A DNA stretch of 18,309 nt from RUG11551 sp045546875 (GTDB taxonomy: Bacteria > Planctomycetota > Planctomycetia > Pirellulales > Thermoguttaceae): NCBI GenBank assembly GCA_045546875.1, contig JAZQDP010000382.1, positions 1-18,309 of the forward strand, written 5' to 3'. Position 1 is the first letter of the stretch; each line of letters starts with the position of its first letter. The notes below the pieces were generated by a model. That model worked only from the letters and a program-made list of their open reading frames with translations, made no database searches and was not told where the DNA came from. The translations under genes were made by a program, and so were the position numbers. Shown here in pieces: positions 7,724 through 14,900 of this stretch.

Positions 7724-7752
7724 CTTTCAAATATACAAAAGTATGATATAAT
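7724..7752 (+). promoter_or_regulatory. Candidate promoter for the LamG gene
   Basis: A TATAAT hexamer stands at 7747-7752 in tatgatataatata, about 92 bases before the chosen ATG. The matching -35 at 17-base spacing is CTTTCA, only three of six, so this is weak support. The surrounding DNA is very AT-rich, and chance TATAAT matches are likely there. Confidence 0.3.
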
Positions 7753-7844
7753 ATACAGTGCATACAATTATATAGTTTCGAACCAGTTATAGAATTGTAA
7801 TCAATTCCACAACTCCTTTGAACAAACAATTATTGAGAGAAATT

Positions 7845-10800
7845 ATGAAACTACCTACAGTAAAGTTAGGCGCTATTATCGCCGCGTTCCTTTTGTTTGC
7901 TGCGTCTGCTCAGGCAGATCCTGTTTTGCATGGGTACTGGACTTTTGACAACGACACCGTCGACAGCGGGATTATCGTAGAATCCTCCGGCTATCAAGCT
8001 GCGGGAACGCACGACGGAACGCTGGTCGGATCCGGGATTACGTTCAATCCCATTTCAGGAGAACCCGGCAACCATTTGAATTCCGGCAACTACATCTCGT
8101 TCAAAAACGATTCCTATGCGCAGATTAAAAACACGCGCATTTCCGCGGAAAGCGCAACGTACAAAAATTCTTTTGACTTTGGAGGCAAGCCGTTTACAAT
8201 CTCTTGCTGGGTCAAGGGGCTTCCAGACGGCTCTTGGGAATCGTATATTTCCAAATACGGAGAGAACAATTACGGTTATCAGGTGCGGCGTTATGAAACA
8301 AGCACGTATCCGACGTTTACGTATCGTCGAGCGGACGACGATGCCGACGATCCAAAGCCTAATATCCCGGGCGTCAATACAAATGTGAACGACAATCAAT
8401 GGCACAATATTATTTCCGTTTTCGGCGGAACGTATCGTGAACAATACCTGGACGGTCAGCTCATTTCGCGGGTTTGGAACTCTGCAGCGGACTGCAGCGG
8501 CACAAACGAGTCGTTGGTTTTCAGCGCTCTGTTTGACGGAAGCAAAGGTACCGTCAGAAATTTTTCCAACATTGCCCTGGACGACGTTGCAATTTATTCC
8601 GGCGCTTTGCGAAACAACCAAATCGCGTATCTTAACGGCGGCGGAGATCCAACCCAGTTGGCTTCCGTTGAAAAAAATACTATCAATATTGACATGACGT
8701 CTGGAAAAGGCGACAAGGCTACACAACTCAGTTTTTCCGGAAAAACCGCCCATTCCTGGCTGGACGGAGAAGCGATTTTCTACGGTGGGTCGGGATATCT
8801 GAAAACCAATCTTCCGGTTGGAGCAGCTGGATTTAACGGCTCATTCACAGCGTCCGCCTGGATTTACATGAACACCATCGCGGGCGACCAGGCAATCTTC
8901 GGCAACTCCACTCAAGCAAATAATGCAGGCTTGCATTTGATGCTCAGAGACGGTCAGCCACACTTGGGATTTTACGGCAACGATTTGCGCGCCAGTCAAA
9001 CATTGGAAGCTAATCAATGGTATTATCTCACGTTCCAATACGACGCCGATTCTAAAACTCAGCGAATTCTCCTTAATGGCAATCAAATAGCGTCCAAAAC
9101 AAATGCAAACGGTTTTACGGGAACCAAGAATCTGGATATTGGCAAAACGTTTGACTCATCCCCGTCTTACTTTAACGGCAGAATGAAGGATATTGCCATT
9201 ACAGACGGCATCCTGTCTGCTGATGAAATTCAGGCGAAAATGAACGCCAACCGCGGAACGACTCGCGTTGAAGATTTCTCGATGGGCAAAAACACCGATG
9301 AATGGTACGCCGGCGGCGGGTCAACTTTCGGCGTTGCGTGTTCATATCAAAATAAATACTGCTTGCATACGTATTATAAAATTCAGGACGGGTCAAAGTC
9401 TACAGTATATAGTCAAGGCGAATCAGACGCTATCACGACAGCCCTCTGGGGACCTCAGTTCACCGTTGCTGATGAACTGCCGGACGATGCGGCGATTGCC
9501 TTTACAGTCGCGGGTTCTTCTACAGCTTTGAATTTTAACAGCCGCAGCGCAGGCGGAGCGGGCGTTGCGTTGTGGGATTTAACCACAGGCGATTTCGTTC
9601 GCGATTCCAGCGGGAATATTATTTCCAAAACCGGAAACAACACCGCAACCTGGTTTGACGCATCGATTCCTCTCAAGGGCTTGGAGGGACACAACCTGAT
9701 GGTTGTCGCAATGGATCGTCAAACCAACAGCTACGGCTGGATTGGTTTGACCAACCTGACTGCCGATACAACGCAAGTCAGCAATATTGCCGACGCAGCC
9801 CAGCATCACCTTGTTCTTAACAATTTCAACTTCGATAAAGCCGGCGATTTTAACGGCATGTACGAAATTGACGCTTCCGGCGCCAAGCTTGATTCTATTA
9901 CACACTTTACCAACGGCTCGAGAAACGGAAAGACTAACGCCGCAACCAACTGGTTTGTTGACGAATCCGGCGCCATTTCCGCAGGAACAAAGGGATTCCT
10001 CAGTTCAGGAACTGCTGCCTACGGCGAAGAAAAAACGACGGGCGTTCTCCGTTCTGATCCGTTCCTCGTTCAGGGCGACATCCTCGAATTCCTCATCGCC
10101 GGCGGGAACAACATCAACAACAAGCACATCGATTTAATCGACGCTGATACGGAACAAGTCTACTTTTCAGCAACCGGCAACAACACAAACGATTTCCAGT
10201 ATGATTTCTGGAACTTAAAAGACATTCAAGGCAAGTCCGTTTACCTCAAAATCGTTGACGCCGATGGCGGTACGAGCTGGAGTCATTTGGAACTCGACCA
10301 GATTCGTCAAGTTAAATTCGCCCCGACGGAAGCAGACATTTTGGCATCTCAAAAGGTTCTGACATCTTCCGATTCAGACTTCGATAAAAATCTGCCCGGC
10401 ATGAATATGGAAGTGTATAATCTTGACGGAACAGGCATTAACTCGCTAACCGCTTTTGCCAACTATATCACAGGCGCAGAATCTGACAAAAATATGTATC
10501 GATACTATCTGAACGATTTCAAAGCTTCAGGCGAAAGCGTTGGCGTTGACGTTTTTTCAACGTTAAACGTGGAGTCTTCCGGTCAGTATACGCTGGCGGT
10601 GTCCAACGACGAAGCGTTCAGACTGATGCTCAACGGCGAAACGATCTTTGAATCGGAGGGTTCAGACGGTTTACAGTTCATTCCGTTGACGTTAAGCGAA
10701 GCTGGTCAGTATTCTTTGGAAATGCTTTATCTGGACGAATCCGGCAAAGGCGTTTCCCTCTATCTGGCAGAAGGCGCGTTTGACAAATGGAACAAAGATT

Positions 10801-10946
10801 TCGCATTGCTCAACGGTTTTGGATATGGTTACTTAAACAGCTATGCCGACTACTTTGTTGGCAGCAGCGAAGTCCCGGAACCGTCCACGTGGGCGTTACT
10901 GATTCTCGGCGCGGCAGGGCTGATGTACTGGAGAAAAAGAAAGTAG
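7845..10946 (+). CDS. Exported LamG/PA14-like protein with PEP-CTERM anchor
   Basis: The 1033-residue protein starts with a Sec signal (MKLPTVKLGAIIAAF...SAQA, cleavage after Ala24). It ends in a PEP-CTERM signal: VPEPSTWALL at 1010-1019, then a hydrophobic helix and WRKRK. Such tails are cut by exosortase, which is not encoded in this window. A first LamG (concanavalin-like) domain spans about 30-235 (GYWTFDN, FTISCWVKG, QWHNIISVFGG, FSNIALDDVAIYSGAL). A second spans about 275-440 (FTASAWIYM, NQWYYLTFQYD, NGRMKDIAITDGIL). Residues about 450-830 are beta-rich and unrecognised. Residues about 850-980 resemble a PA14-type lectin domain (SGQYTLAVSNDEAFRLMLNGE). It is probably a cell-surface or carbohydrate-binding structural protein without a visible catalytic motif. 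An in-frame TTG at 7818 would extend it by nine residues; the ATG at 7845 is preferred because gagaga precedes it and the signal peptide starts there. Confidence 0.9.
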   Translation: MKLPTVKLGAIIAAFLLFAASAQADPVLHGYWTFDNDTVDSGIIVESSGYQAAGTHDGTLVGSGITFNPISGEPGNHLNSGNYISFKNDSYAQIKNTRISAESATYKNSFDFGGKPFTISCWVKGLPDGSWESYISKYGENNYGYQVRRYETSTYPTFTYRRADDDADDPKPNIPGVNTNVNDNQWHNIISVFGGTYREQYLDGQLISRVWNSAADCSGTNESLVFSALFDGSKGTVRNFSNIALDDVAIYSGALRNNQIAYLNGGGDPTQLASVEKNTINIDMTSGKGDKATQLSFSGKTAHSWLDGEAIFYGGSGYLKTNLPVGAAGFNGSFTASAWIYMNTIAGDQAIFGNSTQANNAGLHLMLRDGQPHLGFYGNDLRASQTLEANQWYYLTFQYDADSKTQRILLNGNQIASKTNANGFTGTKNLDIGKTFDSSPSYFNGRMKDIAITDGILSADEIQAKMNANRGTTRVEDFSMGKNTDEWYAGGGSTFGVACSYQNKYCLHTYYKIQDGSKSTVYSQGESDAITTALWGPQFTVADELPDDAAIAFTVAGSSTALNFNSRSAGGAGVALWDLTTGDFVRDSSGNIISKTGNNTATWFDASIPLKGLEGHNLMVVAMDRQTNSYGWIGLTNLTADTTQVSNIADAAQHHLVLNNFNFDKAGDFNGMYEIDASGAKLDSITHFTNGSRNGKTNAATNWFVDESGAISAGTKGFLSSGTAAYGEEKTTGVLRSDPFLVQGDILEFLIAGGNNINNKHIDLIDADTEQVYFSATGNNTNDFQYDFWNLKDIQGKSVYLKIVDADGGTSWSHLELDQIRQVKFAPTEADILASQKVLTSSDSDFDKNLPGMNMEVYNLDGTGINSLTAFANYITGAESDKNMYRYYLNDFKASGESVGVDVFSTLNVESSGQYTLAVSNDEAFRLMLNGETIFESEGSDGLQFIPLTLSEAGQYSLEMLYLDESGKGVSLYLAEGAFDKWNKDFALLNGFGYGYLNSYADYFVGSSEVPEPSTWALLILGAAGLMYWRKRK

Positions 10947-10965
10947 TTATTTAACTATTTAAGGT

Positions 10966-11023
10966 AAAAAGGCAAGAAACGAAATGCGATTTAGCAAATC
11001 GTTTCTTGCCTTTTTGTTTTTTT
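10966..11023. terminator. Bidirectional intrinsic terminator
   Basis: The 17-base arm AAAAAGGCAAGAAACGA (10966-10982) pairs perfectly with 10999-11015, around a 16-base loop that can itself form a gattt/aaatc stem. T-rich tracts flank it on both strands (11011-11023 on plus, the complement of 10966-10970 on minus). It lies between the convergent LamG gene and the broken minus-strand gene, so it can end transcription from both sides. Confidence 0.9.
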
Positions 11024-11024
11024 C

Positions 11025-11323
11025 TCATTTAATCTCAGCGCGATTGATAATTATCGTTTCTTCAATGGGCGCGCCCATCGTCCAGTACTTCCAGCCGTCA
11101 ATAATCAAATAGGGAAAGTTGTATTGTCCCCAGCGCATAGGCGTCCCGAATTCCCGCTGCAAACGGACGAACCTGTCGAACTCCTCGCCGCTGAGCGTAC
11201 AGCGATTGCGAACAATATAGAAATGCGGAATCTTCGGCATCGTCTTGGCAAACGTCCATGTATTCCGAGCAATACAGTCGGGACAAACGCTATGTCTTCA
11301 TCAGAAAGCGGGCTGTTATCCAT
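11025..11323 (-). pseudogene. Small CPDC-containing hypothetical gene with one frameshift
   Basis: The frame from 11240 encodes MPKIPHFYIVRNRC...YWTMGAPIEETIIINR, but translation continues sensibly upstream without its ATG as CPDCIARNTWTFAKT. An ATG at 11323 in another frame gives MDNSPLSDEDIAF and then loses sense. The two frames join if one base is added in the homopolymer at 11285-11287 (TTT to TTTT on the coding strand), giving ...DIAFCPDCIARN.... The intact product would be about 99 residues with a CxxC pair that could bind zinc, and a conserved-looking FAKTMPKIPHFYIV segment. I recall similar short proteins in planctomycetes but cannot name a function. Either the gene has decayed or the assembly has a single-base error. 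If unbroken, the 71-residue frame alone could still be made from 11240. Confidence 0.7.
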
Positions 11324-11364
11324 GTTTCAGAAAACAGAGATTAATAGAGCGTATACAGAAATCG

Positions 11365-11404
11365 GAATTCGGAACTGGCGTCAGTGCGACGCAGTCCCGA
11401 ATTC
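11365..11404. terminator. Large hairpin downstream of the phosphofructokinase gene
   Basis: Arms 11365-11382 (gaattcggaactggcgtc) and 11388-11404 pair over 17 bp with one mismatch and one bulge around a 5-base loop. It sits 18 bases beyond the pfk stop on the minus strand. The tract following it on that strand (gattt) is too short for a classical U-run, so it may be a weak terminator or an mRNA 3'-end stabiliser. Confidence 0.5.
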
Positions 11405-11422
11405 TCAATTATTCATTTAGAA

Positions 11423-12625
11423 TCATTCAACGTTTCCGCCCTGAAAACGGACGTATTTCGGCAGCTCGCCAATCAGCGGACGCAGGTATTCAATGCAGGC
11501 GTCTGTAACGAACAGGTTTTCGTCGTCGATGAATTCGTCAGGCATGGGCTTGGCGCCGATAGCGACGTCTTTCAGCGGAGCGGTTCCCAGCGAGTACTTG
11601 TAGGGGCTGGTCGAATCGCGTTCGATGGTAACCATGACGCCCGTCGTGCCTTCAACCGCCAGTTCGACAGCGCGCTTTCCGCAAGCGTACGCTTCGTCAA
11701 TGTCAGACTGGTTGGCTCTGTCGGCAGCGCACATCTGCAGGGATTCCGTAACCTGGAATTCACCGCGCCAGCCGAATTCTTCCTTGATCATCTGGTGCAG
11801 CATCATGGCGGCAGAGGTTCCGCCCATGGCGCCGAACTCGATGTTGGAGAACTTGTCAGCCGTCTTGGACGCGCTGACCGGGGTTCCGTCAGCGTAGCAG
11901 ACGCCTTCGCCGCAGACGATGCTGACCCAGCCGAACTGATCGTAAACTTTTTTGACCTGTCCGAGGAACTTGTCTCTGTCAAAGGCTCGTTCCGGAACGA
12001 GGATGATATGCGGAGCGTCGTCGCAGGAATCTTTCGCCAAAGCCGCGGCGGCGGGAAGCCAACCGGCGGAACGACCAACCGTCTGGAAAATGACGTACTG
12101 GTCAACGCGCTTCATGTCGCGAGCGAGCATGCCTGCCTGCTTAACCGACATGGCAACGTAACGTCCGGCAGAGCCGAATCCCGGCGTGTGATCGGTGCAG
12201 CAAAGGTCGTTGTCGACGGTTTTCGGAACGCCAACGCCGCGCAGTTCCCAGCCCTGTTCTTTGCAGTACTGTTCCATACGGCAAATCGTGTCCATCGTGT
12301 CGTTGCCGCCAGCGAGGAAGTAATAACGAATGTTGTACTTCTTGAACATTTCCAGAGCCGGAGCGAAATCGCCATCCTGGAGTTTGTGTCGGCAAGAGCC
12401 AAGAGCGCTCGAAGGAGTGTATTTAAGTCCTTCGATAATTGCCGGATCTTCTTTACCCAGATCGATAACTTCATTTTTCATGAACCCTTCGATGCCGTAG
12501 CGCATGCCATAGACATGTTCAATCGCTTCCTGTTTGAGGGCTTCCTGAATAACGCCGCACAGCGACGAGTTAATAACCGACGTTGGACCGCCGGACTGAC
12601 CGACAATAGCGTTTCCTTTAAGCAT
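11423..12625 (-). CDS. pfkA: 6-phosphofructokinase, pyrophosphate-type clade
   Basis: This cytoplasmic glycolytic enzyme phosphorylates fructose 6-phosphate to the 1,6-bisphosphate. The 400-residue product has SGGPTSVIN (11-19) at the phosphate-donor loop, AGGNDTMDT (105-113), PKTVDND (134-140, Asp138 as catalytic base) and GRSAGWLPAAAALA. Two positions discriminate donors in the family. The residue equal to E. coli Gly104 is Asp109 and that equal to Gly124 is Lys135; both are marks of pyrophosphate use, so the enzyme is probably PPi-dependent and reversible. The magnesium-site aspartate of ATP enzymes (Asp103) is Asn108 here. The length exceeds the about 320 residues of E. coli PfkA, as usual for this clade. 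A strong AAGGAG lies nine bases before the ATG (complement of 12635-12640). The gene is divergent from the Hsp70-like gene and seems monocistronic. Confidence 0.93.
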   Translation of the reverse strand: MLKGNAIVGQSGGPTSVINSSLCGVIQEALKQEAIEHVYGMRYGIEGFMKNEVIDLGKEDPAIIEGLKYTPSSALGSCRHKLQDGDFAPALEMFKKYNIRYYFLAGGNDTMDTICRMEQYCKEQGWELRGVGVPKTVDNDLCCTDHTPGFGSAGRYVAMSVKQAGMLARDMKRVDQYVIFQTVGRSAGWLPAAAALAKDSCDDAPHIILVPERAFDRDKFLGQVKKVYDQFGWVSIVCGEGVCYADGTPVSASKTADKFSNIEFGAMGGTSAAMMLHQMIKEEFGWRGEFQVTESLQMCAADRANQSDIDEAYACGKRAVELAVEGTTGVMVTIERDSTSPYKYSLGTAPLKDVAIGAKPMPDEFIDDENLFVTDACIEYLRPLIGELPKYVRFQGGNVE

Positions 12626-12634
12626 TTGAAAATA

Positions 12635-12640
12635 CTCCTT
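12635..12640 (-). promoter_or_regulatory. Shine-Dalgarno of pfkA
   Basis: AAGGAG on the minus strand, nine bases before ATG 12625, is one of the few canonical ribosome sites in this window and fixes the start. The 289-base divergent spacer upstream (12626-12914) also has a TATAAT on this strand (complement of 12696-12701) without a recognisable -35. Confidence 0.7.
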
Positions 12641-12801
12641 AGCAAAAAATATTGGGGGGTAATATGTTTACACTTCCATAATACTCTAAAGATCAATTAT
12701 ACCCACAATTCTTTTTTGGGGAATACCCTTGTACAACAATATGCAAGAATTCACGATTTTTTATATCTCCCCTTCTCCCTTCCAGATTATTTATTTAACG
12801 A

Positions 12802-12807
12802 TATAAT
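12802..12807 (+). promoter_or_regulatory. Candidate -10 element for the Hsp70-like gene
   Basis: TATAAT stands about 108 bases before the chosen start at 12915. No convincing -35 hexamer is found at 16 to 18 bases spacing (best CTTCCA). Support is weak; no heat-shock CIRCE-type inverted repeat was seen in this spacer. Confidence 0.3.
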
Positions 12808-12914
12808 ACAGATTTGAATTATTAGCGTTGATAGCTCCATAAGAAAAAGGAGCGAACAACCACTTACCACTACAACAGCGGCTGAAAAGCCGCCCAACAT
12901 TGACAATTAACCCT

Positions 12915-14702
12915 ATGTACTATATTGGAATTGACCTTGGAACGACTAACTGTGTGTTAGCGTATACAGAACAAACAGATGAAGGACCGCATTTGCAGTT
13001 GCTGTCCATTGACCAGCTTGTGGACGCCTCAACGATCGAAGGGCGCTTGTCGTTGCCTTCGTTTGTCTATTTGGCTCCGGAAACTCAAGAGGCGTACCGT
13101 CTGCCGTGGTCTGGCGACCGAAATTTTGCCGTTGGTTCCTGGGCGGCTAAGCTGGCGGATTCCCAGCCAAATCGGATTGTCGATAAGGCAAAGTCATGGC
13201 TGTGCTATAATCGAGTTGACAGACACGAACCGATACTTCCATTTAATCCAGGTTCAAATTCCAGCGACGAATCGATTGAAAAAATTTCTCCCGTTGAAGC
13301 GTCTAAACGTTATCTGGAACATATTGTCTCCGCCTGGAACTACATTCACCCAGAAGCCCCCCTGTCTGAACAGACTGTCGTTTTGACCGTTCCCGCTTCA
13401 TTTGACGCCGCGGCTCGAGAGTTAACTCGCGAAGCGGCTTTATCTGCCGGCTTGCCGGAAAAATTTACGCTCCTGGAAGAGCCGCAAGCCGCCGTTTACG
13501 CCTGGCTGGCAAGCAAAGGCGAAAAATGGCGAAAGAATCTCAAAGAGAGCGACGTTTTGCTCGTATGCGACGTCGGCGGCGGAACGTCTGACTTCTCTCT
13601 GGTAAACGTTGAGCAGGAAAATGGCGAACTGGTCTTAAACCGGTTAGCGGTCGGAAATCATCTTTTAATCGGCGGAGATAATATGGATTTGGCGATTGCC
13701 TATTTTGCCGCTGAAAAGTTTGCTCAAAAAGGCGTTACTCTTGACCCGTGGCAAAACGTCGCTTTACAACATTCCGCTCGAAACGCTAAAGAGCGGCTCC
13801 TGTCGGATAACGCCCCCGATACGCATACGATTGCCATTGCCGGTCGAGGAAGAAAAATGTTTGCCTCTACGGTTTCTGTTGAAGTTACAAAAGAGGAAAT
13901 TCTCAATCTGCTGCGCGACGGCTTTTTCCCAACGTGCCAGCTAACGGACAAACCGCAAAAAAATCGACAAAGCGGGTTCCGTCAGATTGGTTTGCCATAC
14001 GAATCGGACGCGGCAATTACCCGGCATTTAAGCTCTTTTTTGCAGAATCGGCTCTCTCCCGGAATGTTCCCAACGCATGTTCTTTTTAACGGCGGCGTAT
14101 TCAAATCCAACGCCTTGAGAACGCGCATGTTTGAAACGATTGCAAACTGGAATTCCAACGCCTCGCTCAACCTGCTTGACGCCGAAGCGGATTTAGACAA
14201 TGCGGTCGCGTTAGGAGCCGCCTATTACGCCTGGGCTAAATGCAATGGCGGAATAAGAATCAAAGGTGGAACCGGACGCGCCTATTACGTCGGAATTGAA
14301 ACCGCTGGGCTGGCTATTCCCGGCATGCCCCGCCCGATGAACGCCCTGTGCGTGGCGCCGATGGGAATGGAAGAAGGAACAGAAACTGACGTCCTTTCCG
14401 GAGAAATGGAAATCGGGTTAGCTGTCGGTCAGCAGGAAAAGTTCCGAATTTTCAGTTCGTCAACCAGAAAAGACGATAAACCGGGAACGCTGCTTACCAG
14501 TTGGACGCCTGAAGAACTGGAAGAAACGGACTCTCTGGAAACTACGCTAGAGCAACAATCGGCAGAATTGCCAGACTCCGATTACGTCCCAATTCGGTTC
14601 CATTCTGTTGTAACGGAACTGGGAATGTTTGAACTGTGGTGCCAGTCTGTTAATTCAACCGATAAATGGAAACTGGAATTTTCCGTTCGCAGCGACGATT
14701 AA
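12915..14702 (+). CDS. Hsp70-family ATPase with short divergent C-terminus
   Basis: The 595-residue protein has a complete actin/Hsp70 nucleotide-binding domain: phosphate-1 IGIDLGTTN (4-12), the connect region VVLTVPASFDAAARE...LLEEPQAAVYAWLA, phosphate-2 DVGGGTSDF (219-227) and the adenosine motif HVLFNGGVFKSNALR. After about residue 450 the protein is beta-rich (YYVGIETAGLAIPGMPRP, IGLAVGQQEKFRIF, SVVTELGMFELWCQS). It lacks the alpha-helical lid and the usual DnaK tail, so client binding would be unlike DnaK. It is probably a specialised cytosolic chaperone or regulator. Such genes in planctomycetes are, as I recall, often next to a second Hsp70-like gene, but none follows here. An in-frame TTG at 12900 exists; the ATG at 12915 is preferred because MYYIGIDLG matches the family start. 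Confidence 0.9.
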   Translation: MYYIGIDLGTTNCVLAYTEQTDEGPHLQLLSIDQLVDASTIEGRLSLPSFVYLAPETQEAYRLPWSGDRNFAVGSWAAKLADSQPNRIVDKAKSWLCYNRVDRHEPILPFNPGSNSSDESIEKISPVEASKRYLEHIVSAWNYIHPEAPLSEQTVVLTVPASFDAAARELTREAALSAGLPEKFTLLEEPQAAVYAWLASKGEKWRKNLKESDVLLVCDVGGGTSDFSLVNVEQENGELVLNRLAVGNHLLIGGDNMDLAIAYFAAEKFAQKGVTLDPWQNVALQHSARNAKERLLSDNAPDTHTIAIAGRGRKMFASTVSVEVTKEEILNLLRDGFFPTCQLTDKPQKNRQSGFRQIGLPYESDAAITRHLSSFLQNRLSPGMFPTHVLFNGGVFKSNALRTRMFETIANWNSNASLNLLDAEADLDNAVALGAAYYAWAKCNGGIRIKGGTGRAYYVGIETAGLAIPGMPRPMNALCVAPMGMEEGTETDVLSGEMEIGLAVGQQEKFRIFSSSTRKDDKPGTLLTSWTPEELEETDSLETTLEQQSAELPDSDYVPIRFHSVVTELGMFELWCQSVNSTDKWKLEFSVRSDD

Positions 14703-14704
14703 AT

Positions 14705-14900
14705 TAGGCAGTAGTATAATGGAAGGCGAGCCACGGGTGTAAACCCGTGGGTGTGGACGAAGAAACGCTGGAGTCGCGAAAGATTGGAAGGCGGTAATAA
14801 AGTTCGCGAAGCGAACGGAATTACGCATTCGCCGTTAGGCGAAATTCAGGGAGTAGGCAATAGGCAGTAGTTTAACCCTTCTGCCTATTCCCTACTCCCT
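14705..14900. repeat. Composite repeat: core flanked by heptad arrays
   Basis: This element fills the spacer between two convergent genes. TAGGCAGTAG at 14705-14714 recurs exactly at 14861-14870. Between them lie a perfect ccacgggt-gtaa-acccgtgg hairpin (14731-14750), the core 18-mer (14781-14798, two changes from 3094-3111), and a ttcgc-gaa-gcgaa stem (14803-14815). The right end is a 20-bp inverted repeat with one mismatch (14848-14867 against 14881-14900). Both arms have 7-bp period (TAGGCAA, TAGGCAG; CTGCCTA, TTCCCTA, CTCCCTA). The right arm includes two bases of the phosphatase stop codon. It may act as a terminator for either gene although no T-run is present. Confidence 0.75.

Noticed and set aside
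8055..8753. 232-codon minus-strand open frame
   Set aside because: It mirrors the LamG coding region; there is no start context and the composition is that of a shadow frame.
11384..12817. 477-codon plus-strand open frame
   Set aside because: It lies antisense over phosphofructokinase, whose motifs are unmistakable on the minus strand. The translated product is Arg/Val/Ala-rich without domains.
12626..12914. CIRCE or other heat-shock operator before the Hsp70-like gene
   Set aside because: I looked for TTAGCACTC-N9-GAGTGCTAA-like inverted repeats and found none.
14731..14750. Intrinsic terminator for the Hsp70-like gene
   Set aside because: The ccacgggt/acccgtgg hairpin is perfect but no T-run follows, and the same string occurs at 3151-3165 within a repeat, so it is classed as repeat.
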